64,000 nucleotides of DNA from Cypionkella sinensis (GCF_042646385.1 NZ_JBHRTO010000002.1:496001-560000), one strand, 5' to 3'; counted from the first letter of the stretch, positions 9,111-18,200 are shown. Numbers and translations: made by a program. The notes: generated from the sequence alone by a model not told the origin.

Positions 9111-10214
9111 GTGCGCGACCTGATCAAATCCAACCTTGCGCTGCTGACCGTCAGTATCGCGAGTTTCATCCTGATGGGTGCGGGAACAGCGCTCTATGGC
9201 CCTGCCCTGCCAGTGTTTGCGCGCAGCTTTGACATTCAGATCGGCACTGCGGGGCTGTTGATCTCGGCGCATTGGATCGGCTGTTCGATTGGCGTGGCGG
9301 CGATGTTCGTGGTGGGCGCGCGTGCGACGCCGCAATGGGTGGTTGCGCTGATGACATTGGGCGTCGGGCTGATGGCACTGGGTTTGGGCTGGCCGCTGAC
9401 GCTGCTGGGCGCGGTGCTTTTTGGAGCCGGCTATGGCTGTGCTACGGTGGTGTTCAACCCGCGGATGTTGCGGGCGTTTGGCGCGCGCGGGCCTGCGATG
9501 CTGAGCCTGTTGAACGCCACCTTCGGCATCGGGGCGATTGGTGCGCCACTGGTGTTCGTGGCGCTTGGCAATGATCCGGTGCTGAGCTTTGCGATCTGCG
9601 CGGTGATCGGTGTGGTGATCACCGCCTGCGCCGGGCCTGCGGGGCGCGAGGCAAGCGTGACGGCGACCGCATCGACCATGCCGTTCCGGCTGAACCTGCC
9701 GATGCTGGTGTTCGGCGCGGTGGCAATCAGCGTCGAGGCCTGCCTGACCGGGCTAGGCCCGACCGCCCTGATCAAGGCCGGGCTGTCGGAGACTGCCGCG
9801 GCGCAACTGTTGTCGGCGTTCTTTCTGGCGTTTCTCGCCGCGCGCCTGTGTCTGATGGTGGTGGCCACATGGCTTCCTGCCTTCACGCTGTTCACGCTGG
9901 CGCTGCTGGGTGCCTGTGCGTCGGCGCTGATCGCCGCGCTGTGGTCGCCGGGTGTGGGATTTGTGGGCTTGGGCTTTTTCGCGGGCATGTTCTTCCCGAC
10001 CGAATATGTCACCGCAACGCGCAAGATGGGTGACAATCCCAAGGTGGCCCCGACGATCATCGGTGCCGGGTTGGTCGGTGGCGTGTTCGCGCCGCTGATC
10101 ATGTCGCCGTTTCTGGGCGCGATGGGGCCGCATGGCTTTTTCTGGGTGACCGCCTGCGTCACGGGTGCGCTTGCCCTTGCAGCCTTGGCCAATCTACGGG
10201 CGATGAACAGCTAA
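9111..10214 (+). CDS. MFS transporter
   Basis: 367-residue polytopic inner-membrane protein with alternating hydrophobic helices across its length, in the style of 12-TM major facilitator permeases (YbjJ/FucP-like general appearance). The GTG at 9111 is chosen because a GGAG lies six bases upstream (9101-9104); the longer in-frame extension to 9012 begins with non-hydrophobic, unlike-protein sequence. It is divergent from marR and upstream of hmgA, separated from hmgA by 123 bases containing that gene's own promoter. A role in uptake or efflux of aromatic acids fits the location, but substrate cannot be read from sequence. Confidence 0.85.
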   Translation: MRDLIKSNLALLTVSIASFILMGAGTALYGPALPVFARSFDIQIGTAGLLISAHWIGCSIGVAAMFVVGARATPQWVVALMTLGVGLMALGLGWPLTLLGAVLFGAGYGCATVVFNPRMLRAFGARGPAMLSLLNATFGIGAIGAPLVFVALGNDPVLSFAICAVIGVVITACAGPAGREASVTATASTMPFRLNLPMLVFGAVAISVEACLTGLGPTALIKAGLSETAAAQLLSAFFLAFLAARLCLMVVATWLPAFTLFTLALLGACASALIAALWSPGVGFVGLGFFAGMFFPTEYVTATRKMGDNPKVAPTIIGAGLVGGVFAPLIMSPFLGAMGPHGFFWVTACVTGALALAALANLRAMNS

Positions 10215-10260
10215 CAAGATAATGCTTTACGGGTGTTTGGCCATGCCTTGGACAATCACC

Positions 10261-10290
10261 TTGACATCGTTGCACTTGCAACGATATTTT
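10261..10290 (+). promoter_or_regulatory. hmgA promoter with overlapping operator palindrome
   Basis: A perfect sigma70 -35 box TTGACA (10261-10266) is followed at 17-18 bases by ATATTT/TATTTT (10284-10290). The spacer is almost entirely filled by an inverted repeat with 9-bp perfect arms, ATCGTTGCA-CT-TGCAACGAT (10266-10285). A protein bound here would block RNA polymerase, so this is the most likely operator of the cluster, probably for the nearby MarR protein. The hmgA start is about 48 bases downstream of the -10 box. Confidence 0.75.
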
Positions 10291-10337
10291 CCAGACATAG
10301 ATTTACGCCGCCCCGAATCCCGCTGCACGAGGCTGAC

Positions 10338-11699
10338 ATGAACACCCAAAGCCTGCCCTCTGGTCTGCACCGCGCGGCCACCACGCTTGGCACCCATGCC
10401 CATTACATGCCCGGTTTCGGCAATGATTTTGAGACCGAGGCGCTGCCCGGTGCCTTGCCGCAGGGCATGAACTCGCCGCAGAAATGCAACTACGGGCTTT
10501 ACGGCGAACAGCTTTCCGGCACCGCCTTTACTGCGCCCAGCCACCAGAACGAACGCACTTGGTGCTATCGCATCCGCCCTTCGGTGAAGCACACGCATCG
10601 GTTTGAAAAGATCGACGTGCCATATTGGAAATCTGCGCCGCATATCGACCCGGATGTGATCTCGCTGGGTCAATACCGCTGGGATCCGGTGCCGCACGGC
10701 GACGCCGCGCTGACTTGGATCACCGGCATGCGCACCATGACGACGGCGGGCGATGTGAACACGCAGGTCGGCATGGCCAGCCATATCTATCTGGTCACGC
10801 AGTCGATGCAGGATGAGTACTTCTTCAGCGCCGACAGCGAGTTGCTGATCGTGCCGCAGCAAGGCCGCCTGCGGTTCTGCACCGAACTGGGCATCATTGA
10901 TCTGGAACCGCAGGAAATCGCGGTGATCCCGCGCGGGCTGGTGTATCGGGTTGAAGTGCTGGAAGGCCCCGCTCGTGGCTTTGTCTGCGAGAATTACGGA
11001 CAAAAGTTCACATTGCCGGGACGCGGGCCGATTGGCGCGAATTGCATGGCCAATCCGCGCGACTTCAAGACCCCGGTTGCGGCATTTGAAGATCGCGAAG
11101 TGCCGTCTTCGGTGGTGGTGAAATGGTGCGGGCAGTTCCACCGCACCCGCATCGGCCACAGCCCGCTGGATGTGGTGGCGTGGCATGGCAATTACGCGCC
11201 GGTGAAATACGATCTGCGCACCTATTGCCCGGTCGGCGCGATCTTGTTCGATCATCCCGACCCGTCGATCTTTACGGTTCTGACCGCTCCTTCCGGCGTG
11301 GAAGGCACCGCGAATATCGACTTCGTACTGTTCCGCGAGCGTTGGATGGTGGCCGAAAACACTTTCCGCCCGCCGTGGTATCACAAGAACATCATGTCGG
11401 AACTGATGGGCAATATTTACGGCATTTACGACGCCAAACCCAAAGGGTTTGTGCCGGGTGGTATGAGCCTCCACAACATGATGTTGCCGCACGGGCCGGA
11501 CAAGCAAGCGTTTGAGGGCGCTTCGAATGCCGTCTTGAAGGCGGAAAAGCTGGACGAGACTATGTCCTTTATGTTTGAGACCCGCTTCCCGCAACACCTG
11601 ACCGCCTTCGCCGCGAAAGAAGCGCCGTTACAGGACGATTACATTGATTGCTGGGAGTCTCTGGCGAAGAAATTCGATGGCACGCCGGGGGTGAAATGA
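10338..11699 (+). CDS. hmgA: Homogentisate 1,2-dioxygenase
   Basis: 453-residue non-heme iron dioxygenase that opens the ring of homogentisate to maleylacetoacetate. Family landmarks are visible: an N-terminal GFGNDFETEALPGALP-like block, the iron-ligand region RPPWYHKNIMSE (His and Glu) and the later SLHNMMLPHGPD block with the third His. The ATG at 10338 follows an ACGAGG ribosome site; upstream in-frame sequence overlaps the promoter and is not protein-like. First gene of the plus-strand hmgA-fahA-MBL-monooxygenase-DUF2783 run. Length and order match other proteobacterial hmg clusters. Confidence 0.97.
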   Translation: MNTQSLPSGLHRAATTLGTHAHYMPGFGNDFETEALPGALPQGMNSPQKCNYGLYGEQLSGTAFTAPSHQNERTWCYRIRPSVKHTHRFEKIDVPYWKSAPHIDPDVISLGQYRWDPVPHGDAALTWITGMRTMTTAGDVNTQVGMASHIYLVTQSMQDEYFFSADSELLIVPQQGRLRFCTELGIIDLEPQEIAVIPRGLVYRVEVLEGPARGFVCENYGQKFTLPGRGPIGANCMANPRDFKTPVAAFEDREVPSSVVVKWCGQFHRTRIGHSPLDVVAWHGNYAPVKYDLRTYCPVGAILFDHPDPSIFTVLTAPSGVEGTANIDFVLFRERWMVAENTFRPPWYHKNIMSELMGNIYGIYDAKPKGFVPGGMSLHNMMLPHGPDKQAFEGASNAVLKAEKLDETMSFMFETRFPQHLTAFAAKEAPLQDDYIDCWESLAKKFDGTPGVK

Positions 11700-11778
11700 T
11701 CAGCGCCGCCTGCTCTCATCAGCGCATTGACAGTGCCATCTGCTTGCGCGCATGCCTCGGGCTTTTGGAGGTTGCGCG

Positions 11779-13044
11779 ATGAAACTGCTGAAGTCCTGGG
11801 TGGAAAGCGCGAATTCCGCGACGACCGATTTTCCGCTGAACAACCTGCCCTGTGGCGTGTTTTCGGTGGGTGATGAACCGGCCCGCTGCGGTGTGGCGAT
11901 TGGCGATTTTGTGCTGGATATCAGCGCGCTAGAGGCCGAGGGCCTGCTCACTTTGGCCGATCAGCCGCTGTTCGACGTGCCGTTCTGGAACGAACTGATG
12001 GAGGCTGGCCCGACCGTCTGGGCAGAATTTCGTGCCCAGATCACCGCCATGCTGACAGAAGGTGCCAGCAAACGCTGGATCATCGAGGATCATCTGGTGC
12101 CGCGCGCCGAAGTGAGCCTGCATCTGCCGTTTGTCGTCGCCGAATACACCGATTTTTATGCCGGGCGCCATCACGCCACCAACGTCGGCACCATGTTCCG
12201 CGGTGCAGAAAATGCGCTACCGCCGAACTGGCTGCATATGCCGATTGGTTATAATGGCCGCGCATCATCCGTAGTGGTTTCGGGAACGGACATCCGCAGA
12301 CCCTGGGGGCAGTTGAAAGGCCCCGAGTTTGAAGCCCCCATCTTCGCGCCCTCGCGCCGGTTTGATATCGAGCTGGAACTTGGCGCAGTGGTGGGGCAGG
12401 CATCGACGCATGGTCAGCCGGTGACGGTGGCCGAAGCCGATGCAATGATCTTTGGCTATGTTCTGCTAAACGATTGGTCTGCCAGAGATATTCAGGCTTG
12501 GGAATATCAGCCGCTCGGCCCGTTTCAGGCCAAGGCAACCGCCACCAGCATTAGCCCGTGGATCGTGATGAAAGCTGCTTTGGAGCCTTTCCGCACCGCG
12601 ACTCCACCGCGCGACCTGCCACTTTTGCCGCATCTGGTCGAACCGGGTCCAATGCTTTACAACGTGGCATTGGAAGTTGGACTGAAACCGAACAATGGTT
12701 CGGAAACGGTGATCAGTCGCACGAACTATGCAGAAATGTATTACTCTGCAGCGCAGCAACTGGCGCATCACACCACCTCGGGCTGTGCCATGAACATCGG
12801 CGATCTGCTGGGTTCTGGGACGATTTCGGGCCCCACCAAAGACAGCCGGGGCAGCCTGCTGGAACTGTCTTGGGGTGGCAAGGAACCGTTTGCAATCGCA
12901 GGCGGCAGCCGCAGTTTTATCGAAGACAATGACACCCTGACACTGCGCGGCGCGGCGCTAGGGGATGGCTATCGGATCGGGTTTGGTGCGTGTTGGGGCA
13001 AGGTGATCCCTGCCCTCGCGGACCCTTATGCAAGGAAAACATGA
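11779..13044 (+). CDS. fahA: Fumarylacetoacetase
   Basis: 421-residue hydrolase splitting fumarylacetoacetate into fumarate and acetoacetate, the last homogentisate step. The conserved TDFYAGRHHATNVG active-site block with catalytic His and metal-site residues is present, with the FAH-fold C-domain (NDWSARDIQAWEYQPLGPF) behind it and the small SH3-like N-domain ahead. The ATG at 11779 is preceded by GGAGG at 11767-11771, which decides the start. It lies 79 bases after hmgA and is followed immediately (TGAATG) by the MBL-fold gene. Confidence 0.96.
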   Translation: MKLLKSWVESANSATTDFPLNNLPCGVFSVGDEPARCGVAIGDFVLDISALEAEGLLTLADQPLFDVPFWNELMEAGPTVWAEFRAQITAMLTEGASKRWIIEDHLVPRAEVSLHLPFVVAEYTDFYAGRHHATNVGTMFRGAENALPPNWLHMPIGYNGRASSVVVSGTDIRRPWGQLKGPEFEAPIFAPSRRFDIELELGAVVGQASTHGQPVTVAEADAMIFGYVLLNDWSARDIQAWEYQPLGPFQAKATATSISPWIVMKAALEPFRTATPPRDLPLLPHLVEPGPMLYNVALEVGLKPNNGSETVISRTNYAEMYYSAAQQLAHHTTSGCAMNIGDLLGSGTISGPTKDSRGSLLELSWGGKEPFAIAGGSRSFIEDNDTLTLRGAALGDGYRIGFGACWGKVIPALADPYARKT

Positions 13045-13995
13045 ATGAGCAAGGCGTTCGCATCGCAGGGTGATCTGACCGACAAGAAGACTTCTTTTGT
13101 CGAAATCGGCGACGGAATTTATGCGTTCACCGCCGAGGGCGATCCGAACTCGGGCGTGATCATCGGCGACGATTCTGTGATGGTGATTGAGGCGCAGGCG
13201 ACGCCGCGTCTGGCGCGCAAAGTGGTGGACTGTATCCGCAGCGTCACCGACAAGCCGATCAGCCATCTGGTGCTGACGCATTATCATGCCGTGCGGGTTC
13301 TTGGTGCAAGTGCTTATGGTGCAAGGGAAATCATCATGTCGGATGCCGCGCGCGGCATGGTGATGGAACGCGGGCAAGAGGATTGGGACAGCGAATTCGG
13401 CCGCTTCCCCCGACTGTTCCAAGGCCACGAAGAAATCCCCGGACTGACTTTGCCGACCACCACCTTCAGCGATCACATGACGGTCTATCTGGGCAAGCGC
13501 CGGGTCGATATCATGCATCTGGGGCGGGCGCATACGGCGGGCGATGCGGTGGTCTGGGTGCCGGATGCAGAGGTGATGTTCACCGGCGATATCGTCGAAT
13601 ACCACTCGGCCTGCTACTGCGGCGATGGGCATTTTGCCGATTGGACCAGCACCTTGGCCCGGATCGCGGATTTTGACCCGAAGGCGATTGCGCCGGGGCG
13701 CGGCGACGCCCTGATCGGACGCGAGATGGTGGGCAAAGCTATCACCGCTACGGCTGATTTCGTCGCCAGCACCTATCGTCCTGCGGCAAAAGTAGCGGCG
13801 CGTGGCGGCAGTTTGAAGCAGGCATGGGATGCGGTCCGGGCTGAATGTGACCATAAGTTCGCTCATTTCGCGATCTACGAACACTGCTTGCCGTTCAATG
13901 TCGCCCGCGCCTATGACGAGGCTCGCGGCATTGCAACACCACGGGTCTGGACGGCAGAGCGCGACCGTCAGATGTGGGCGGAACTGCAGGGTTGA
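13045..13995 (+). CDS. Metallo-beta-lactamase-fold protein with degenerate metal site
   Basis: 316-residue MBL-fold protein. The usual HxHxDH metal motif reads H79-Y-H81-A-V-R84: the two first histidines remain, but Asp and the last His are replaced by Val and Arg. His163 (HLGRAHTAGD) and Asp182 (FTGD) remain, whereas the usual PGHG is PGRG (Arg219). Site 2 should therefore be lost, giving at most a mononuclear centre. It starts one base after the fahA stop and ends five bases before the monooxygenase start, so it is co-translated with the homogentisate enzymes. A hydrolase or thiol-related step on a pathway by-product is plausible; its reaction is unknown to me. Confidence 0.85.
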   Translation: MSKAFASQGDLTDKKTSFVEIGDGIYAFTAEGDPNSGVIIGDDSVMVIEAQATPRLARKVVDCIRSVTDKPISHLVLTHYHAVRVLGASAYGAREIIMSDAARGMVMERGQEDWDSEFGRFPRLFQGHEEIPGLTLPTTTFSDHMTVYLGKRRVDIMHLGRAHTAGDAVVWVPDAEVMFTGDIVEYHSACYCGDGHFADWTSTLARIADFDPKAIAPGRGDALIGREMVGKAITATADFVASTYRPAAKVAARGGSLKQAWDAVRAECDHKFAHFAIYEHCLPFNVARAYDEARGIATPRVWTAERDRQMWAELQG

Positions 13996-13999
13996 TGCG

Positions 14000-15544
14000 A
14001 TGGCCTACACGCATCAACATTTTGAATATGTTAAACCTTATGGCCTGACGGCGATAGAGCCACGCCACAAGGTAATCATTGTCGGCGCTGGCCCGATTGG
14101 GCTGGCGATGGCGATTGAACTGGCCAATCATGGTGTCAAGGCAACCGTGTTGGACGACAACAACGTGGTGTCCGTGGGCTCGCGTGCGATTTGCTGGAGC
14201 AAGCGCTCTCTTGAGATTTTGGATCGTTTGGGCATAGGTGAACGCTGCGTCACAAAAGGCGTTACCTGGAAAGTCGGGCGCACCTTTCATCGCGATAAGG
14301 AAGTCTTTTCCTTTGATCTGCTGCCGGAAGACGGGCACAAGATGCCCGCCTTCGTGAACCTGCAACAGTATTTTGTCGAAGAATTTCTGGTGCAGCGCGC
14401 GGAGGAATTGGGCGTTGATCTGCGCTGGAAAAACCGGGTGACGGCGCTAGAGCAGCACGACGATTTCGCGACGCTGAAAGTGGAAACGCCCGATGGCACC
14501 TACAGCCTTGATGCCGATTGGGTGATTGCCTGCGACGGCGCGCGCAGCCCGATCCGCGAAATGATGCGGCTGGAATTTGATGGCGAGTTGTTTGAGGAGC
14601 GCTTTCTGATCGCCGACATCGAAATGCAAGGCAATTTCGCCAGCGAGCGGTGGTTCTGGTTCGAACCAAATTTCCATCCCGGCCAATCGGCCTTGCTGCA
14701 CAAACAGCCTGACAACATTTATCGCATAGATCTTCAGCTTGGCTGGGATACCGACCCAGAGATGGAAAAGCGCCCGGAAAACGTCATCCCGCGCATCGAA
14801 AAAGTTGTCGGACACAGCGATTTCAAACTGGATTGGGTCAGCGTCTATACGTTTCAATGTCGGCGTTTACGAAGCTTTGTTCACAATCGCGTTCTGTTCG
14901 TTGGCGATAGCGCGCACATCGTCTCACCGTTTGGCGCGCGCGGCGGGAATGGCGGCTTGGGTGATGTCGATGCGCTGGGATGGCGGTTGGCAGCGGTTGT
15001 AAACGGCGCTGCTGAGGCGGCGGTTTTGCAGGGATATGACCGGGAGCGCTGCTATGGCGCAGATGAGAATCTGCTCAATTCCAGCCGCTCAACCCGCTTC
15101 ATGTCGCCCGAACCGGGTGTTGAGCGGCTGTTTCGCGATGCCGTTTTGCATCTGGCTGCGCATGCTGATTTCGCCCGCCCGATGGTAAACTCTGGCCGTC
15201 TGTCGCGCCCCTGCGTCTACCCGTTGCGGGCCCCAGACGCACCGCTGCCAGCAGCCGCGCGGCCGGGTGCCGTCGCACCAGAAGCACCGTTGGAAGCGGG
15301 CTGGATGACCGAGGCTTTGGGTGGGGATTTTGTGATTCTGGCCTTGGGTTGTGACGCGCCGCAGACCGAATTGCGCGTACTGACGCCGAAGTTGAACGAC
15401 ACGTTGCGCCGTCGTTATCTGGGGGATCAACCGCAAGCGATCTATCTGATCCGGCCCGATCAAGTGGTGGCGGCGCGTTGGCTGACGGCCCTGTCGGGCG
15501 ATGTGGAACAGGCCTTGGCACAAAGTTGGAGCGGCGCTGCATGA
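14000..15544 (+). CDS. FAD-dependent aromatic monooxygenase (group A, MhpA/UbiH-like)
   Basis: 514-residue single-component flavoprotein hydroxylase. It shows the Rossmann GAGPIG at residues 29-34 with the acidic end of beta-2 (VLDDNN), the DG motif (VIACDGARSPIREMM) and the GD motif (VLFVGDSAHIVSPFGARG) near residue 300; a thioredoxin-like C-terminal extension follows, as in phenol hydroxylase/MhpA relatives. Such enzymes hydroxylate phenolic acids with NAD(P)H and O2. In a homogentisate operon without a 4-hydroxyphenylpyruvate dioxygenase gene it could make homogentisate from a hydroxyphenylacetate, but the substrate is inference. It overlaps the next gene by ATGA. Confidence 0.88.
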   Translation: MAYTHQHFEYVKPYGLTAIEPRHKVIIVGAGPIGLAMAIELANHGVKATVLDDNNVVSVGSRAICWSKRSLEILDRLGIGERCVTKGVTWKVGRTFHRDKEVFSFDLLPEDGHKMPAFVNLQQYFVEEFLVQRAEELGVDLRWKNRVTALEQHDDFATLKVETPDGTYSLDADWVIACDGARSPIREMMRLEFDGELFEERFLIADIEMQGNFASERWFWFEPNFHPGQSALLHKQPDNIYRIDLQLGWDTDPEMEKRPENVIPRIEKVVGHSDFKLDWVSVYTFQCRRLRSFVHNRVLFVGDSAHIVSPFGARGGNGGLGDVDALGWRLAAVVNGAAEAAVLQGYDRERCYGADENLLNSSRSTRFMSPEPGVERLFRDAVLHLAAHADFARPMVNSGRLSRPCVYPLRAPDAPLPAAARPGAVAPEAPLEAGWMTEALGGDFVILALGCDAPQTELRVLTPKLNDTLRRRYLGDQPQAIYLIRPDQVVAARWLTALSGDVEQALAQSWSGAA

Positions 15545-15732
15545 CATTGAAAACTCAGTCGAATATTGCCGATTCAGACGGATTTTACGCTGACCTTCTG
15601 GCCGCGCATCATGGATTGAGCGAGGCGGAAAGCCACGCGATGAACGCACGGCTTGTGTTGATCTTGGCAAATCACATCGGGGATGCCGAAGTGCTGGCGC
15701 AGGCTTTGGCGCTGGCCAAAATGGGGCGCTGA
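15541..15732 (+). CDS. DUF2783 small protein
   Basis: 63-residue acidic, helix-rich soluble protein resembling the DUF2783 family; the core reads DSDGFYADLLAAHHGLSEAE followed by a hydrophobic helix RLVLILANHIG. It starts inside the stop of the monooxygenase gene (ATGA) and is therefore translationally coupled to it, suggesting a dedicated subunit, chaperone or allosteric partner of that flavoenzyme (inference). No cysteine or metal motif is present. It ends exactly where the convergent phosphatase gene ends. Function is not known to me. Confidence 0.83.
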   Translation: MTLKTQSNIADSDGFYADLLAAHHGLSEAESHAMNARLVLILANHIGDAEVLAQALALAKMGR

Positions 15733-16464
15733 CTATTCCGGCAGCAGGGGCGTGCGCCCGGTAGCGGTCAGGTGGAAAACATCGCGGCCCTCTAGCACGA
15801 CCACGGTCAGCGGCCCGCCATAGGCGGCGCTGGAATCGATATTGACCCGATTGCCGTAGTGCGTGGGCACGTCCAGCGCGGTGTGGCCGTGGACAATCAG
15901 CGCGCCGTGGTCCGAGGTATCTTCCAGCCAGCCCTTGCGGATCCAGACCAGATCATCCTCGCTCTGGCTGCCGATGATAATGCCGGGGCGGATGCCGGCG
16001 TGGACGTAGATCACTGCGCCGCGCTGAAAATAGCTGGGGCGGGAGGTTAGGAAATCCAGATGCGCCTGCGGCACGGCGGCCACCGCTTCGGCATAGACAG
16101 CAGCCAGCGGGCGATCTGCCGCATTTTTTACGCCGTAGGATGCCAGCGTGGCCGCGCCGCCGATCTTGGGGTGCAGGTAAGACAGGTCGGAACGCAGGCA
16201 GGGATCGTGATAGTTGAAGTCAGCGATGTAGTTTGTGAACATCCGGTCATGATTGCCTTTCAGCACCACCCAATCCTGCCCCGAGGCGATGCCGTTGCGC
16301 AAATAGTCCACCACGCCGCGACAATCGGGCCCGCGATCGACCAGATCGCCGACATGCACAACCGGCGCTGCGCCATGTTTGGCCTGATCTTCGGCGATCC
16401 AACCGTGGACCTCTTTCAGCAGATCAATATGGCCGTGGATGTCGCCGATGGCATAGGTTCTCAT
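15733..16464 (-). CDS. Metallophosphoesterase, PPP-type serine/threonine protein phosphatase
   Basis: 243-residue calcineurin-like phosphoesterase with the complete dinuclear metal signature: GDIHG (residues 7-11), GDLVDRG, and GNHDR, followed by later His ligands (VHAGIRPG, IVHGHTALD). The layout matches bacterial PrpA/PrpB-like phosphatases that act on phosphoproteins or dinucleotide signals in the cytosol. It is a single gene, tail-to-tail with the homogentisate operon; a GC-rich hairpin repeat lies 22 bases upstream of its start. The substrate cannot be told from sequence. Confidence 0.88.
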   Translation of the reverse strand: MRTYAIGDIHGHIDLLKEVHGWIAEDQAKHGAAPVVHVGDLVDRGPDCRGVVDYLRNGIASGQDWVVLKGNHDRMFTNYIADFNYHDPCLRSDLSYLHPKIGGAATLASYGVKNAADRPLAAVYAEAVAAVPQAHLDFLTSRPSYFQRGAVIYVHAGIRPGIIIGSQSEDDLVWIRKGWLEDTSDHGALIVHGHTALDVPTHYGNRVNIDSSAAYGGPLTVVVLEGRDVFHLTATGRTPLLPE

Positions 16465-16485
16465 GCGTGCCTCATGCAGAAAAGG

Positions 16486-16540
16486 CCGGGGGGCTTCACG
16501 CCCCCCGGACCCCCTGTGGGATATTTATGAACAGATGAAA
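16486..16540 (+). repeat. Dispersed GC-hairpin intergenic repeat, copy A
   Basis: A 9-bp perfect stem CCGGGGGGC (16486-16494) / GCCCCCCGG (16500-16508) with loop TTCAC is followed by ACCCCCTGTGGGATATTTATG. The same hairpin-plus-GTGGGATA(T/C)TT design recurs at 21713-21836 (twice, inverted) and in part at 50806-50872. It lies just downstream of serA on the minus strand and could also act as its terminator. Confidence 0.7.
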
Positions 16541-16552
16541 TGGCAAGGCGGC

Positions 16553-18148
16553 TTAAGCCACTTCGAACTGCAACGCCTTGACCTGCTGGAACATGCCGGT
16601 GGATTCCAGCGTTTCGAGCACTTTCGGATCAATCGCCTGATCGAGATACAGGATGGCGATGGCCTGTTTGCCGATACCTTCCCGGCCAAGGGTAAAGTTG
16701 GCGATGTTGACGTTGTTTTTCGACATCGTCATGCCCAACAGCCCGATGATCCCCGGCACGTCTTCGTTGGTGGTGTAGAGCATATGCGCGCCGATTTCGG
16801 CATCGATGTTGATGCCCTTGATCTGGATGAAGCGCGGCTTGCCATCGCTGAAGCAGGTGCCCGCAACCGAGCGTTCGCGCTTTTCCGTCACCATCGTCAC
16901 CTTGATATAGGCGTCAAAGGTGCCGGTCTTGTCTTGGCGGGTGGTTGAGATCTGGATACCTTTGTCTTTCGCGACAATCGGGGCCGAGACCAAGTTCACA
17001 TCCGGGTTCTGGGTTTTCAGAACGCCCGCAATCACCGCCGAATTCAGTGCGGCCAGATTCATGCCCGCGACAGTGCCATCGTAAAGGATGTTGATTGCCT
17101 TGATCGGCTCATCCGTCATCTGGCCGATGAAAGCGCCGAGGTGGCTCGCGAGTTTGATCCACGGCCCCATCACGGCGGCTTCTTCAGCGGTGACGTTCGG
17201 CATGTTCAGCGCATTGGAAACCGCCCCGGTCAGCAGATAATCCGACATCTGTTCAGCCACTTGCAACGCGACGTTTTCCTGCGCTTCAGTGGTCGATGCG
17301 CCCAAATGCGGGGTGCAGACGACGTTGGGCAGATTGAACAGCGGGCTTTCGGTGGCGGGTTCCACCTCGAACACGTCCAGCGCCGCGCCTGCGACATGGC
17401 CGGATTTCAGGGCTGCGGCCAAGGCAACCTCATCCACCAAACCGCCGCGGGCGCAGTTGATGATGCGCACGCCTTTCTTGGTTTTTGCCAGATTTTCTGC
17501 CGACAGAATGTTGCGGGTCTTGTCGGTCAAGGGCACGTGCAGGGTGATGAAATCGGCGCGGGCCAGCAACTCATCCAACTCCACCTTGGTGACGCCCAGT
17601 TGCTTGGCGCGCTCATCCGACAGGAAGGGGTCGAAGGCCACGACCTTCATATGCAGGCCAACGGCGCGGTTGCAGACGATGCCGCCGATGTTGCCCGCAC
17701 CAATCACGCCAAGGGTTTTGTTGAACAATTCCACGCCCATGAAGCGGGATTTCTCCCATTTGCCAGCTTGGGTGCTGGCGTTCGCTTCGGGCAATTGCCG
17801 CGCCACGGCGAACATCATTGCGATGGCATGTTCGGCAGTGGTGATCGAGTTGCCGAACGGCGTGTTCATCACGATCACGCCCTTTTTCGACGCGGCGGGG
17901 ATGTCGACGTTATCCACGCCGATACCCGCACGGCCAATCACTTTCAGCTTGCTGGCAACGCTGAGCAGTTTCTCGGTGGCCTTGGTGGCCGAGCGGATCG
18001 CAAGGCCATCGTATTGGTCAATGATCGCAGCCAGCGCGTCTTTGTCTTTGCCAAGCTTCGGCATGTAATCCACCTCGACGCCACGGTCGCGGAAGATTTG
18101 AACGGCGGTTTCGGAAAGTTCGTCGGATACGAGAACGCGGGGGGCCAT
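16553..18148 (-). CDS. serA: D-3-phosphoglycerate dehydrogenase
   Basis: 531-residue enzyme for the first committed step of serine synthesis (3-phosphoglycerate to 3-phosphohydroxypyruvate, NAD-dependent). Visible: NAD site GVIGAGNIGG, catalytic Arg in INCARGGLVDE, Glu/His pair ending in CTPHLGAST, an intervening ASB domain, and a C-terminal ACT domain starting near LYTTNEDVPGIIG, the usual place of serine feedback inhibition. The ATG at 18148 gives the standard long form (type with ASB+ACT); extension to 18235 is not conserved-looking. It follows serC by 52 bases on the same strand, forming a serC-serA operon. Confidence 0.96.
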   Translation of the reverse strand: MAPRVLVSDELSETAVQIFRDRGVEVDYMPKLGKDKDALAAIIDQYDGLAIRSATKATEKLLSVASKLKVIGRAGIGVDNVDIPAASKKGVIVMNTPFGNSITTAEHAIAMMFAVARQLPEANASTQAGKWEKSRFMGVELFNKTLGVIGAGNIGGIVCNRAVGLHMKVVAFDPFLSDERAKQLGVTKVELDELLARADFITLHVPLTDKTRNILSAENLAKTKKGVRIINCARGGLVDEVALAAALKSGHVAGAALDVFEVEPATESPLFNLPNVVCTPHLGASTTEAQENVALQVAEQMSDYLLTGAVSNALNMPNVTAEEAAVMGPWIKLASHLGAFIGQMTDEPIKAINILYDGTVAGMNLAALNSAVIAGVLKTQNPDVNLVSAPIVAKDKGIQISTTRQDKTGTFDAYIKVTMVTEKRERSVAGTCFSDGKPRFIQIKGINIDAEIGAHMLYTTNEDVPGIIGLLGMTMSKNNVNIANFTLGREGIGKQAIAILYLDQAIDPKVLETLESTGMFQQVKALQFEVA

Positions 18149-18200
18149 GATGGACTCCATATGAAATGAGGGGGGGGTGGGCGCGTTGCCCACCGCGGTT

